From: Alphaproteobacteria bacterium
GTDB lineage: Bacteria > Pseudomonadota > Alphaproteobacteria > Micavibrionales > UBA2020
Direction of reading: 5' to 3'
NCBI GenBank assembly: GCA_025934695.1
Contig: JAICWS010000003.1
Coordinates: 395,027 to 459,026, forward strand
DNA length: 64,000 nucleotides
The notes below the pieces were generated by a model that was not told where the DNA came from, searched no databases, and worked only from the letters and a program-made list of their open reading frames with translations. Positions 22,480 to 30,611 of the stretch are shown piece by piece; the stretch's first letter is position 1; every line of letters begins with the position of its first letter. The position numbers were made by a program, and so were the translations under genes.

Positions 22480-23989
22480 TGCGTCCTGCGAGCAGGCGGT
22501 TGAGCGCATCGATATAGGCGCGGCACGAGGCCACGATCACGTCGCTGTCGATGCCGATGCCGTTAAAGGCGTGACCATGTTCGGACAGCTTGATATTGAC
22601 CTCGCCCTTGGCGTCAGAGCCTTGGGTGAGCGCTTTCAATTCGTAATTCGCCAGCACCGCGTCGTCATGGCGCACGAGCACGCGCATCGCCTTGAAACAG
22701 GCATCGACCGGGCCTTTGCCGGTGGCTTTCGCCTTTTTGATTTCGCCGTCGACTTCCAGCTCCAGCTCCGCTTCCTGCGGGCCGAAAGAGCCGGATTTGA
22801 CGCCGAGCGCGATGAAGCGGATGCGTTCCTTCGGGATCCCGTCCTTGGAAGTCGCGATGACGACGAGATCGTCGTCGGAGACTTTTTTCTTGCGGTCGGC
22901 GAAATCCTTGAAGCGCTCGAAGGCGGCATTCAGGTCGTCCTCGGTCAGGTTGAGGCCGAGCGACTGCAGTTTCGTGCGGAAGGCGTTGCGGCCGGAATGC
23001 TTGCCGAGCACGAGGTCGGATTTGTCGCGGCCGACCGATTCCGGCGTCATGATCTCGTAAGTGCTGGCGTTTTTCAGCATGCCGTCCTGGTGGATGCCGC
23101 TTTCATGCGCGAAAGCGTTGGCGCCGACGACGGCTTTATTGGGCTGGACGGAAAAGCCGGTGATCTGCGAGAGCAGCCTGGAGGCCGGCATGATCAGCTC
23201 GGAGATCACGCCCGTATCATAGGGCAGGATGTCGGGGCGCGTGCGGAAGGCCATGACGACTTCTTCCATCGAGGCGTTGCCCGCGCGCTCGCCGATACCA
23301 TTGATCGTGCATTCGATCTGGCGCGCGCCGTTGTTGACGCCCGCGATCGAGTTCGCGACCGCGAGGCCGAGATCGTTGTGGCAGTGCGTCGAGATGATCG
23401 CCTTGTCGATGTTCGGCACGCGGTTTTTCAGCATCGCGATGATCTTGCCGTATTCCTCGGGCACCGAATAGCCGACGGTGTCGGGGATGTTGACGGTGCG
23501 CGCGCCGGCGGCGATCGCGGTTTCGACCGCCTTGCAGAGGAAATCATGCTCGGTGCGCGTCGCGTCCTCGGCGCTCCATTCCACATCGTCGCAATGCTGG
23601 CGCGCGTAAGCCACGCTTTCCTTGATCATCTCGAGCACGCGGGCGGGCTCGAGCTGCAGCTTGTGTTTCATGTGCAGCGCGGAGGTCGAAATAAAGGTAT
23701 GGATGCGCTTGCGCTGCGCGGGGCCGGTCGCCTGGATCACCGCGTCGATATCCTTGTGCAGCGCGCGGCACAGGCCCGCCACGATCGCGCTTTTGCACTG
23801 CTGCGACACCTTGTAGACCGCATCGTAATCGCCGCGCGACGCCGCGGGGAAACCGGCCTCGATGATGTCCACGCCCATCTTGTCGAGCATTTCGGCCATC
23901 TGCAGCTTTTCATTCAGCGTCATCGAATAGCCCGGCGACTGTTCGCCGTCTCTTAAGGTCGTATCGAAGATGAAGACGCGGTTCGACAT
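22451..23989 (-). CDS. leuA: 2-isopropylmalate synthase
   Basis: 512 residues from the ATG at 23989, which has AAGGAAA nine bases upstream; an ORF start at 24007 lacks this. It condenses acetyl-CoA with 2-oxoisovalerate, the first leucine-specific step. The signature T-T-L-R-D-G-E-Q-S-P-G is at the N-terminus and S-T-H-C-H-N-D-L-G-L-A-V follows mid-barrel. The C-terminal 120 residues form the leucine-binding regulatory domain, so feedback inhibition is expected. The next gene (YgjP-like) overlaps its end. Confidence 0.96.
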   Translation of the reverse strand: MSNRVFIFDTTLRDGEQSPGYSMTLNEKLQMAEMLDKMGVDIIEAGFPAASRGDYDAVYKVSQQCKSAIVAGLCRALHKDIDAVIQATGPAQRKRIHTFISTSALHMKHKLQLEPARVLEMIKESVAYARQHCDDVEWSAEDATRTEHDFLCKAVETAIAAGARTVNIPDTVGYSVPEEYGKIIAMLKNRVPNIDKAIISTHCHNDLGLAVANSIAGVNNGARQIECTINGIGERAGNASMEEVVMAFRTRPDILPYDTGVISELIMPASRLLSQITGFSVQPNKAVVGANAFAHESGIHQDGMLKNASTYEIMTPESVGRDKSDLVLGKHSGRNAFRTKLQSLGLNLTEDDLNAAFERFKDFADRKKKVSDDDLVVIATSKDGIPKERIRFIALGVKSGSFGPQEAELELEVDGEIKKAKATGKGPVDACFKAMRVLVRHDDAVLANYELKALTQGSDAKGEVNIKLSEHGHAFNGIGIDSDVIVASCRAYIDALNRLLAGRNVVPAKAKA

Positions 23990-24093
23990 GGTGCTTTTCC
24001 TTAACAAGATAATTTAGTCCCGCTCATCATATCGGCCAGTGGCGGGGTTTTCCAGTGGTTTTGCGGCGTTTTTTGCGCTGTTGCTGCGCTGCG

Positions 24094-24279
24094 TCAATCC
24101 AGCTTGCGCGCCTCGTCCACCAGCATGATCGGGATGCCTTCGCGGATCGGGAAGGCCAGCTTGGCCTGGCGGCTGATGAGTTCCTGTTTGTCCGCGTCGT
24201 ATTCGAGCGGCGCCTTGGTTAAGGGGCAGACGAGGACTTCGAGCAGTTTCGGGTCGGCGGCTTTGGCGCGGTCGGGCAT
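24094..24279 (-). CDS. Trm112 family protein
   Basis: 61 residues matching the short bacterial Trm112/YcaR proteins: [14 protein letters not shown] and R-E-G-I-P-I-M-L near the end. In other organisms Trm112 activates methyltransferases; bacterial members often have only one zinc-knuckle cysteine, as here. It is downstream of the Lon-domain and CnoX genes, a common alphaproteobacterial order, with a palindromic repeat between. Confidence 0.92.
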   Translation of the reverse strand: MPDRAKAADPKLLEVLVCPLTKAPLEYDADKQELISRQAKLAFPIREGIPIMLVDEARKLD

Positions 24280-24310
24280 GGGGACGTTCTCTCTATCTTT
24301 GCGCTATCAT

Positions 24311-24430
24311 CCCCTCTCCCAACGCATGTTGGGAGAGGGTTAGGGAGAGGGATTGTACTGCACTCGATTGTCGAGACTGGGACAATCCCTCTCTCCAGCC
24401 CTCTCCCGCGACGAGCGCGGGAGAGGGGGT
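24311..24430. repeat. Palindromic intergenic element, CTCTCCC family
   Basis: Hairpins built from CTCTCCC/GGGAGAG surround an inner inverted pair GAGGGATTGT/ACAATCCCTC. The same inner pair and stems recur at 32468-32616, and a related unit at 26641-26807. Confidence 0.85.
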
Positions 24431-24431
24431 T

Positions 24432-25082
24432 TCAATGACAAGACACCGGGCATTCCTCGCGCGCGGCGATGTCGAGCAGGGCGAGGAGGATCTTCGCGCG
24501 GTCGGGCAGCGTTTTCGCTTCCAGCAGCGCCTGCTTTTCGTCGGTTTCGAACGGGCACACGACGCTTAACGTGGAAATCAGCTTTTCGCATTCGATATCG
24601 CGGATCGTTTCCCACTTGTCGCAGAACATGTTCATTTTATCGAGATAGGTGCGCAGTTTTCCCATCATCGTGTCGCGGCAGACGTCGTTCACGAGGTCGG
24701 CCTGCAGGTCCTGCGCGTAAGGCGCCCAGTTCGCCTTCACCTGGCGGAAGCCGCCCTTCGCGAGCGGCAGTTCCTCCGCCACGTCGAAGCGGCAGACGCC
24801 CTTGAGCGTGACAAGATAGCGGCCGTCGTCGGTTTCCGCGAAGGACGCGATGCGGCCCGCGCACCCCGTTTTGAACATTTCCTCGCCGCTGCCGTCGGGG
24901 CGCGGCTGGATCATGCCGATCATGCGCCCGTTGCTCATTGCCGCCCGCGTCATCGCGAGATAGCGTGGCTCAAAGATATTGAGCGGTAATTGTATGCGCG
25001 GCAGCAGTATCACGCGCGGGAGCGGGAAGACCGGGATTTCCTGCGGCAGATCCTCGAACTTCGTATCGAAAGCATCGCCCAT
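24432..25082 (-). CDS. Lon N-terminal (substrate-binding) domain protein
   Basis: 216 residues. I-P-V-F-P-L-P-R-V-I-L-L-P-R near the start, then L-P-L-N-I-F-E-P-R-Y and G-C-A-G-R-I-A-S-F are the hallmarks of the stand-alone Lon substrate-binding domain. There is no ATPase or protease domain, so it is an adaptor or binding module, not Lon. The start is 12 bases after the CnoX stop, so both belong to one operon with Trm112. Confidence 0.94.
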   Translation of the reverse strand: MGDAFDTKFEDLPQEIPVFPLPRVILLPRIQLPLNIFEPRYLAMTRAAMSNGRMIGMIQPRPDGSGEEMFKTGCAGRIASFAETDDGRYLVTLKGVCRFDVAEELPLAKGGFRQVKANWAPYAQDLQADLVNDVCRDTMMGKLRTYLDKMNMFCDKWETIRDIECEKLISTLSVVCPFETDEKQALLEAKTLPDRAKILLALLDIAAREECPVSCH

Positions 25083-25094
25083 GGCGGCCCTGCC

Positions 25095-26036
25095 CTATGA
25101 GAAGAGAACGGATGAAAGCCGGCGACGGCCCATGGCCGTGAGCGGATGGGACGGTCCCATGGAATCGAACAGATCGAGGAGGAGTTTGCGCGCCTTCTGG
25201 TCCTGCCATTCGCGGTCGCGGCGCGTGAGCTCGACCAGTGCGTCGATGCCGCCCTCGAGGTCGCCCGCGGCAATATGGCGCTGCGCGAGATCATAGCGCG
25301 CCTGCAGATCCTTCGGGTTCTTCGCGAGTTTCGCGGACAAGGTGGCTGCATCATCGAGCCCTTGCGCCGTTTCGGCGATATCCATGACAAGTTTCAGGCC
25401 CTTCAGGCGCGAATAGCTCAGCTGCTCGGGCGTCATCTGGCCCACGAATTCGGTCAGCGCTTCCATATCCTTCACGGCGAGCAGGCACCAGCCGATGCCG
25501 GCCAGCGCGTCGAGATTATCGGGCGCGGCATCCAGCACCTGACTGTAGGAGGCCATGGCCTGGTCGATATTGTTGTCGCGGAAATTCTTGTCGGCCTCGG
25601 CCATCACCTTGCCGATGTTTTCGGCGGCAAGCGCCTCGGGCTTTTGCGCGGCGACTGCGGACATGTTGGTCAGCTTGGCGACGAAGGTGCGCAGCTCGGG
25701 CTCGCCGCGGGCGCCCATAAAGCCGTCGACCGGCTGGCCCTGGAAGAAGGCGAAGACGGTTGGCACCGACTGCACGCGAAAGACTTCCGCCAGTTCGGGA
25801 TTCTTGTCGACATTGACTTTGACGAGATGGACAGCCCCTTGCGCCTCGGTCACGGTCTTTTCGAGCGCGGGCATCATCTGCTTGCAGGGGCCGCACCACG
25901 GGGCCCAGAAATCGACGATAACGGGGGTTTTGAGGGAAACCGACAGAACGTCGTCTTCGAAGCGCGACGCATCGGTGTCGCGAATGAAAGCGCTCTCCGG
26001 CGCCTCCTTTTTCTGTCCGAGGCCTAAGTCCAGCAT
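25095..26036 (-). CDS. cnoX: Thioredoxin/TPR protein, CnoX (YbbN)-like co-chaperone
   Basis: 313 residues. An N-terminal thioredoxin domain has V-D-F-W-A-P-W-C-G-P-C-K, with both active Cys present (E. coli CnoX lacks this pair). The C-terminal 180 residues are helical TPR-like repeats ending in F-D-S-M-G-P-S-H-P-L-T. CnoX proteins hold unfolded clients and pass them to GroEL or DnaK. The CxxC suggests real redox activity here. Operon with the Lon-domain protein. Confidence 0.93.
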   Translation of the reverse strand: MLDLGLGQKKEAPESAFIRDTDASRFEDDVLSVSLKTPVIVDFWAPWCGPCKQMMPALEKTVTEAQGAVHLVKVNVDKNPELAEVFRVQSVPTVFAFFQGQPVDGFMGARGEPELRTFVAKLTNMSAVAAQKPEALAAENIGKVMAEADKNFRDNNIDQAMASYSQVLDAAPDNLDALAGIGWCLLAVKDMEALTEFVGQMTPEQLSYSRLKGLKLVMDIAETAQGLDDAATLSAKLAKNPKDLQARYDLAQRHIAAGDLEGGIDALVELTRRDREWQDQKARKLLLDLFDSMGPSHPLTAMGRRRLSSVLFS

Positions 26037-26076
26037 GTCCTGCCCTTATAGTCCCTTCCCCTTGTCATGAGATAAG

Positions 26077-26595
26077 CTATAGCCTTGAAAAATCAACAAT
26101 CAAAGGATCATATCCGAGATTTTTCATGAATTTAACCAGGTCCTGCGGTGTCAGGCAGGTAGTGCGGTCATTCCTTAACGGGTGACAGTTAATCACCTCA
26201 TGGTTGAAAAGACTATGATCGAGGACGGGCGATACCTCACGCCCCAGGTCGTTGAGGACGGCGAGCGCAGTCACTGAGCCCGGTGTCACCCCCAGCACCC
26301 GCTGCATCAGCTCGGCCGACCCGAAGGACAGGCGCGCGGCATTGATACGGGCGGGGAGTTTTTTGAGGTCGATGACGGTTTCATCGAGCGCCGTGACCAG
26401 CCAGATCTTGTCCTTTTTATCCTTTAGAAACAGGTTCTTGGTATGGCCGCCCGGGATCAGCTTCTTGAAATCCTCGCCCTCGGCGACCGTGAAGACCGGG
26501 CGGTGTTCATAAGTGGTGGTCGCGATGCCGAGTTCAGCGAACTTGGCGTTCAGCGGGTCAGGCGTGGGGATGATTTTGAGAGCGGCGGACGACAT
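26077..26595 (-). CDS. Prolyl-tRNA deacylase (ProX/YbaK-like editing protein)
   Basis: 172 residues. The fold marks of trans-editing YbaK/ProX proteins are visible: Y-E-H-R-P-V-F-T-V-A-E-G, the catalytic-type Lys in H-T-K-N-L-F-L-K-D-K-K, G-V-T-P-G-S-V-T and H-P-L-R-N-D-R-T-T-C-L. Proteins with this form clear Ala-tRNA-Pro. The gene lies upstream of CnoX on the same strand, with about 40 bases between. No ribosome site is evident before the ATG. Confidence 0.92.
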   Translation of the reverse strand: MSSAALKIIPTPDPLNAKFAELGIATTTYEHRPVFTVAEGEDFKKLIPGGHTKNLFLKDKKDKIWLVTALDETVIDLKKLPARINAARLSFGSAELMQRVLGVTPGSVTALAVLNDLGREVSPVLDHSLFNHEVINCHPLRNDRTTCLTPQDLVKFMKNLGYDPLIVDFSRL

Positions 26596-26640
26596 GGATT
26601 TGATTTACCATAGGTTGCGGGTCCATCCAAGCCTCCTGTC

Positions 26641-26807
26641 ATTCCCTCTCCCCCGTTCGCGTAGCGAATGGCGGGAGAGGGTTAGGGTGAGGGGGTGGTT
26701 CGGCAAATAACGACGCTTGGTTCTCGCTGAACCACCCCCTCACCTTCCCGCTTCGCGGGCCCCTCCCTCTCCCGCCATGCGGCTGCGCCGCACGGGGGAG
26801 AGGGAAT
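26641..26807. repeat. Palindromic intergenic element, CTCTCCC family
   Basis: The outer arms ATTCCCTCTCCCCC and GGGGGAGAGGGAAT are inverted copies. An inner pair (GGTGAGGGGGTGGTTC and GAACCACCCCCTCACC) and two smaller hairpins lie inside. Related to the units at 24311 and 32468. Confidence 0.85.
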
Positions 26808-26810
26808 TCA

Positions 26811-27635
26811 CTACGCTGGCTGAAACCGGATATAGCTGCGGTCGTCGAAGGAGACCTGGCCCTTCTTCACGCCCTTCACCTGCGGATGAAGCTTGTACAT
26901 CAGCGGGTCTTCGCCGACGATGCGTTTCAGGTCGGCTTCCGTGTCGCGCAGGGTGCCGAAAACTTCCGGGTAACCGTCGCTTGCGAAAATGATTTCCTTC
27001 GCCTGCGGCACGGACACGACCTCGATATGCATGCGCGGAATGGGCGAACCATTGAGCACGCCGTAGCCGAAAGGCCCGTCGTAATTCGCGAAGACTTTCA
27101 GCTCGGCGATGATAGGCGTCAGCATGTCCCAGCTAAGGTCGTGGTCGAGCATCTCGTCTTCCGATGCGCCTCTGGCGATCTTGGCGCAGATATAGGCGCG
27201 GCGCAATTGCGCCCAGGTCGTCTCTTGCGGAAAGATTTTGTAATCCGCCTTGCCGTCAACGACGAAGGTCGAGTCCGCGACGCGCCAGATTTCGCGCAAT
27301 ACTTTCGAATAGACCAGCATGGCCGAAGCCGGCCAGGCCCAAGTCTCGGTGAAAGATTTACCTTCTTCCTGCGCGGCTTTCAGCGCCTCGTCGCGCAGTG
27401 TCCTGTTCATGATCCCGATGGCGCCGTGCGCGTCGATGTCGCGCGGCAATTTTTCAAGCGCCGCCGCCAGCACCCCCGACGCGAACCGCCCCGTCGACAT
27501 GCCCTTGAGCGTCGAACCCGCGCGGCTGGTGACGCCGTCGAAGACCGCGATGAAATCTTTTGTCACGGCGATGCGGTCTTCGTTCTTCTCGTTGTCGCCC
27601 GTTTTGGAGAGGCTGAATTGTTCCAGGACTTTCAT
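26811..27635 (-). CDS. PP2C-like serine/threonine phosphatase domain protein
   Basis: 274 residues. The PP2C metal-site order is present: N-E-D-R-I-A-V near residue 17, I-A-V-F-D-G-V-T-S near 30, I-I-F-A-S-D-G-Y-P-E near 220 and F-D-D-R-S-Y-I at the end. Spacing is shorter than in full PP2C enzymes, and the first motif's following residue pattern is loose, so activity is likely but not certain. No membrane segment. No clear ribosome site precedes the ATG, which lies beside the nested palindrome at 27645. Confidence 0.82.
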   Translation of the reverse strand: MKVLEQFSLSKTGDNEKNEDRIAVTKDFIAVFDGVTSRAGSTLKGMSTGRFASGVLAAALEKLPRDIDAHGAIGIMNRTLRDEALKAAQEEGKSFTETWAWPASAMLVYSKVLREIWRVADSTFVVDGKADYKIFPQETTWAQLRRAYICAKIARGASEDEMLDHDLSWDMLTPIIAELKVFANYDGPFGYGVLNGSPIPRMHIEVVSVPQAKEIIFASDGYPEVFGTLRDTEADLKRIVGEDPLMYKLHPQVKGVKKGQVSFDDRSYIRFQPA

Positions 27636-27644
27636 GAAAGAATC

Positions 27645-27913
27645 TTAACCCGAAGAACCGAAGAACCGAAGTTCTTTCATAAGCCTTTTCGCACGGAGTT
27701 ACGGAGGTACGGAGTTCTCTTGCACAGAAGCGCCGCAGGCATTTTGAACCGCCAAGACGCAAAGGCGCCAAGATATTGCTCTGAACTTGGCGTCTTTGCG
27801 TCTTGGCGGTTCTTTCAAATTGCGCGCTGCGCGCGCGGTTTCTTTAAAAAACTCCGTACCTCCGTAACTCCGTGCGAAAGAGCTTACAAAGCGCCTTCGG
27901 GTCTTCGGGTTAA
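27645..27913. repeat. Triple nested inverted repeat
   Basis: Three concentric pairs: outer 27645-27663 with 27895-27913 (18 of 19 match), middle about 27688-27715 with 27850-27878 (a perfect match of nearly 30 bases, built on ACGGAGTTACGGAGG), inner about 27747-27774 with 27785-27811 (built on CCGCCAAGACGCAAAG). The three pairs are unrelated to one another in sequence. Confidence 0.9.
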
Positions 27914-27917
27914 ACCC

Positions 27918-29177
27918 TTACGGCGACGGACCGCCCGGTGCGGCGGGCGGCGGGGTCGTGGGCGTCGCGCCATCGGCCGGCGGGGGCGCGGAGAGGATCG
28001 GGAGGCGCTTTTCGACCAGGTTGACCCAATAACTTGCGCCAATGGGCAGCGCCGCGTCGTTGAAGTCGTATTTGGCGCTGTGGATGTCGGTATAGTTCTT
28101 GTCGCCGATCTTGGTCGAGCCGGTGCCGAGGCCCATGAAATTACCGGGCTTGTGCTGGAGGTAATAGGCGAAGTCCTCGGTGCCCATCGTCTTGGGCACC
28201 GGGTTCATCACGGCGGCGGGGCCGACGGTTTCCTTAGCCACGTCGGTTGCGAAATCGGTCGACTTCTGCTCGTTGACGAGCACGGGATAGCCTTCGTGCA
28301 GGTCGAAGTCGAGCGCGACGCCATATTCTTTTTCGATCGCATCGACGACCGTGCACATTTCATCGATGATCTTTTTCTGCAGCACGGGGTCGAAGGTGCG
28401 CAGGGTGCCGCTGAAGGTCGCGGCATCGGGCAGCGCGTTATGCGCCTCGCCCTGCGTGGTGAAGGTGCAGATCGAGAAGGCGGCGGATTCCGCGTCCTTG
28501 ATGTGCTGTTTCGCGAGGTTCTTGAAGCGCACGATGCAGTCGGCCGCGGCGCCCAGCACGTCGGAAGCGGAGTCGACGTTGGAGGCATGGCCGCCCTTGC
28601 CGCGCACCTTGATCTTGAAATCGTCGGAAGCCGCGAGCATTGCGCCCGCGCCAGTCGCCAGCATGCCGAGCGGCAGGCCCGGATAATTGTGGAGGCCGTA
28701 GACTTCCTCGGCCGGGAATTTGGTGAAGAGGCCGTTCTTGATCATTTCCTGCGCGCCGCCGATATGTTCTTCGGCAGGCTGGAAAACGAAATAGACGGTG
28801 CCGTCGAAATTTTTCGACTGCGACAGGTATTTCGCCGCGCCCAGCAGCATCGCCATGTGGCCATCGTGGCCACAGGCATGCATGACGCCGGGATTGCGCG
28901 AGGCGTGGATCGCGCCGGTTTTCTCCTCGATGGGCAGCCCGTCCATGTCGGCGCGCAGCATGATCGCGGGGCCGCCGGGGCCGTTCTTGCCGTGCAGGAC
29001 GCCGACGACGCCGGTCTTGGCGAGCCCGTGCGTTTCGATGTCCATGTCCTCGAGCGTGCGGATGATGAAGCGCATGGTCTGCTTTTCTTCGAAGGCGAGC
29101 TCGGGCGTCTGATGCAGCTTGTGGCGCCAGCGCGTCATTTCCTGCTTCATCTTCTGGATTTCTTTAATGATGCCCAT
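27918..29177 (-). CDS. M20 family amidohydrolase (hippurate hydrolase-like)
   Basis: 419 residues from the ATG at 29177, chosen for AAGGA ahead of it over the open frame to 29237. Motifs: R-W-R-H-K-L-H-Q-T-P-E-L, H-A-C-G-H-D-G-H-M-A-M (metal ligands), V-F-Q-P-A-E-E-H-I-G-G-A and M-G-T-E-D-F-A-Y-Y. These are the carboxypeptidase/aminoacylase M20D subgroup, which removes acyl groups from amino acids. A Pro-rich tail of 20 residues (P-P-P-A-D-G, A-A-P-G-G-P-S-P) is unusual for the family. Confidence 0.93.
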   Translation of the reverse strand: MGIIKEIQKMKQEMTRWRHKLHQTPELAFEEKQTMRFIIRTLEDMDIETHGLAKTGVVGVLHGKNGPGGPAIMLRADMDGLPIEEKTGAIHASRNPGVMHACGHDGHMAMLLGAAKYLSQSKNFDGTVYFVFQPAEEHIGGAQEMIKNGLFTKFPAEEVYGLHNYPGLPLGMLATGAGAMLAASDDFKIKVRGKGGHASNVDSASDVLGAAADCIVRFKNLAKQHIKDAESAAFSICTFTTQGEAHNALPDAATFSGTLRTFDPVLQKKIIDEMCTVVDAIEKEYGVALDFDLHEGYPVLVNEQKSTDFATDVAKETVGPAAVMNPVPKTMGTEDFAYYLQHKPGNFMGLGTGSTKIGDKNYTDIHSAKYDFNDAALPIGASYWVNLVEKRLPILSAPPPADGATPTTPPPAAPGGPSP

Positions 29178-29528
29178 GGCCAAATCCTTCACGTCTTTGG
29201 GCCGCCCCGACACCGGCGGTCCCACGAATAAAAGCACAGTGCCGCCCCTCTACAGGCGCGCCGTTTTTCTTTGAAATTAAAGATGGGATATCATGGGCAT
29301 AGCCGGGCGTTCTGTCAACGCCCCATGCGGGCTTTCGAAAGGCATAAAAAATCCCGCGCCCGGGCGCTTTTCCATACCTATGAAGTGTCTTTGGATGTCG
29401 CCACGGCTCTAGCGGATAGTGATCGTCACTCGTTGCAACGGGCCTTAGGCCGCCGTTACCCTGCGCCGGGGCACACCCAAGAAGGCACCGGTACGTCCAG
29501 AAATTACTATACCGTTTTAGCTTTTTAT
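29178..29528. other. Intergenic stretch without a gene
   Basis: No gene is supported. Open frames on the minus strand (up to 29682) run through the plus promoter and gene start and have no recognisable domain. Near 29435-29500 there are GC-rich inverted stretches (GGCCTTAGGCC) that could be structured. Confidence 0.4.
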
Positions 29529-29557
29529 TTGACATAAATGCAAAGCCTCCGTATAAT
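29529..29557 (+). promoter_or_regulatory. Near-consensus promoter (TTGACATAAA type)
   Basis: TTGACA and a perfect TATAAT separated by 17 bases. The predicted start near 29564 leaves a leader of about 75 bases to the TTG at 29641. Confidence 0.85.
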
Positions 29558-29640
29558 TTTGGCATCCGTGACCTATGATTTATGCACCAGCCGCGCACCG
29601 ATCTCCGCAGGCAGGCGGCCTTTCCTGGAAGGAACTGAAT

Positions 29641-30252
29641 TTGACCAGTTTCCGCGACGAGATACTTAAGAACATAATTCATAAAGCATCAGACCGGCTG
29701 AAAAGCGCCTCCAACATCGGCGGGATTACTGAACGCACGGATGCTCTGATTGCGGCGCGCGAAGAGAATGACAGGAGCTTCGACAAAGCGAGCTTCGGCC
29801 CGAACCTGAAAATATGGGGTTTGGGCATGCTGCAAACGCTGGGGACCCTTGCGGCGGTGTCCGGACTGACGATCGGCTTAGGCATGGTGTTGCCGCTGGC
29901 AATTGGTGCGGGCGGTTTAGCGGTGCTGCCGCTCATGTTAGCAACTTTTACCGGCTACGGTGCCGCCGCATTCGGAACTATCAGGGGTATGGAATATATC
30001 GCGGACCGCATCACGTCGACTGCGGCTGCGGATCGTAGGGATATCGCGGAGGCAAAAAAAGAGAGCGCCGACGCTGCAGATCAGGCACTCACGCAACTTA
30101 GGCAGGTTTATCCTGCAGAAACTGCAAAATCCACGCGTTTAGCAGCGTTCCTCAAGCGCACGTTCAATCCGGCCGCGACAGATGCTCCAAAAGCCGCAAC
30201 TGCCCTCAATGCGCCCGCCGCCTTGGCGCTACCTGCGAAGACCGCAATTTGA
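29641..30252 (+). CDS. Hypothetical protein with a hydrophobic hairpin, 203 aa
   Basis: The TTG at 29641 follows GGAAGGAAC; an in-frame ATG at 29575 is only about ten bases from the predicted transcript start and lacks a ribosome site, so I prefer the TTG. After about 65 charged residues, a long hydrophobic region (W-G-L-G-M-L-Q-T-L-G-T-L-A-A-V to G-Y-G-A-A-A-F-G-T) could make two membrane helices with a tight turn, followed by a charged helix and an Ala/Pro tail. The same plan is seen at 62471 and 62966. Role unknown. Confidence 0.72.
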   Translation: MTSFRDEILKNIIHKASDRLKSASNIGGITERTDALIAAREENDRSFDKASFGPNLKIWGLGMLQTLGTLAAVSGLTIGLGMVLPLAIGAGGLAVLPLMLATFTGYGAAAFGTIRGMEYIADRITSTAAADRRDIAEAKKESADAADQALTQLRQVYPAETAKSTRLAAFLKRTFNPAATDAPKAATALNAPAALALPAKTAI

Positions 30253-30295
30253 GCGGTGCTTAAGTAGAGTAAAATCAATGATGTCTTGGAGAAAA

Positions 30296-30370
30296 TGGAG
30301 CGGACGAAGGGATTTGAACCCTCGACCCCAACCTTGGCAAGGTTGTGCTCTACCCCTGAGCTACGTCCGC
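30296..30370 (-). tRNA. tRNA-Gly (GCC)
   Basis: On the minus strand GCGGACG pairs with CGTCCGC, followed by T and an encoded CCA. The D arm AGCTCAGGGGTAGAGC, anticodon loop with GCC (CTTGCCAAG) and T arm GGTTCAAATCC are all in place. It reads GGC and GGU codons. Confidence 0.97.
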
Positions 30371-30421
30371 ACTTTGCGCCGATTCCGGAGGAAGAATCCG
30401 GCCCGACAGGGCTGGGTATTA

Positions 30422-30450
30422 GGGATATGGCATTTGGGCCCGGAAGTCAA
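30422..30450 (-). promoter_or_regulatory. Promoter of tRNA-Gly
   Basis: TTGACT and TATCCC on the minus strand with a 17-base spacer, about 50 bases before the tRNA 5' end. The spacer and start region are GC-rich, as usual for stringently controlled promoters. Confidence 0.6.
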
Positions 30451-30521
30451 GCGCTCTAAATACCATTAAAAACAAGGGGATATTTTGAGTATTTTAACAT
30501 ATGTTCCCCTTTAGTTTCTTA

Positions 30522-30550
30522 TTGACATAATAAGCCTTTTGGAGGATAAA
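30522..30550 (+). promoter_or_regulatory. Promoter, TTGACATAAT type
   Basis: TTGACATAATAA with GATAAA after a 17-base spacer. The -10 match is moderate. It lies about 60 bases before the 239-residue gene. Confidence 0.55.
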
Positions 30551-30611
30551 TATCGAGGTTTGTTTTGGGTCAAAAAACAAGAAAAGTTAACAACGGAACA
30601 ATGGTCTTCCC

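Noticed and set aside
26886..29231. A 781-codon open frame on the plus strand
   Set aside because: It runs antisense through the PP2C gene, the nested palindrome and the M20 gene. No motif and no ribosome site; the opposite strand is the coding one.
29164..29682. A 172-codon minus-strand frame between the M20 gene and the hairpin protein
   Set aside because: It would run through the near-consensus plus promoter and overlap the start of the M20 gene; product has no domain or bias of a real gene.
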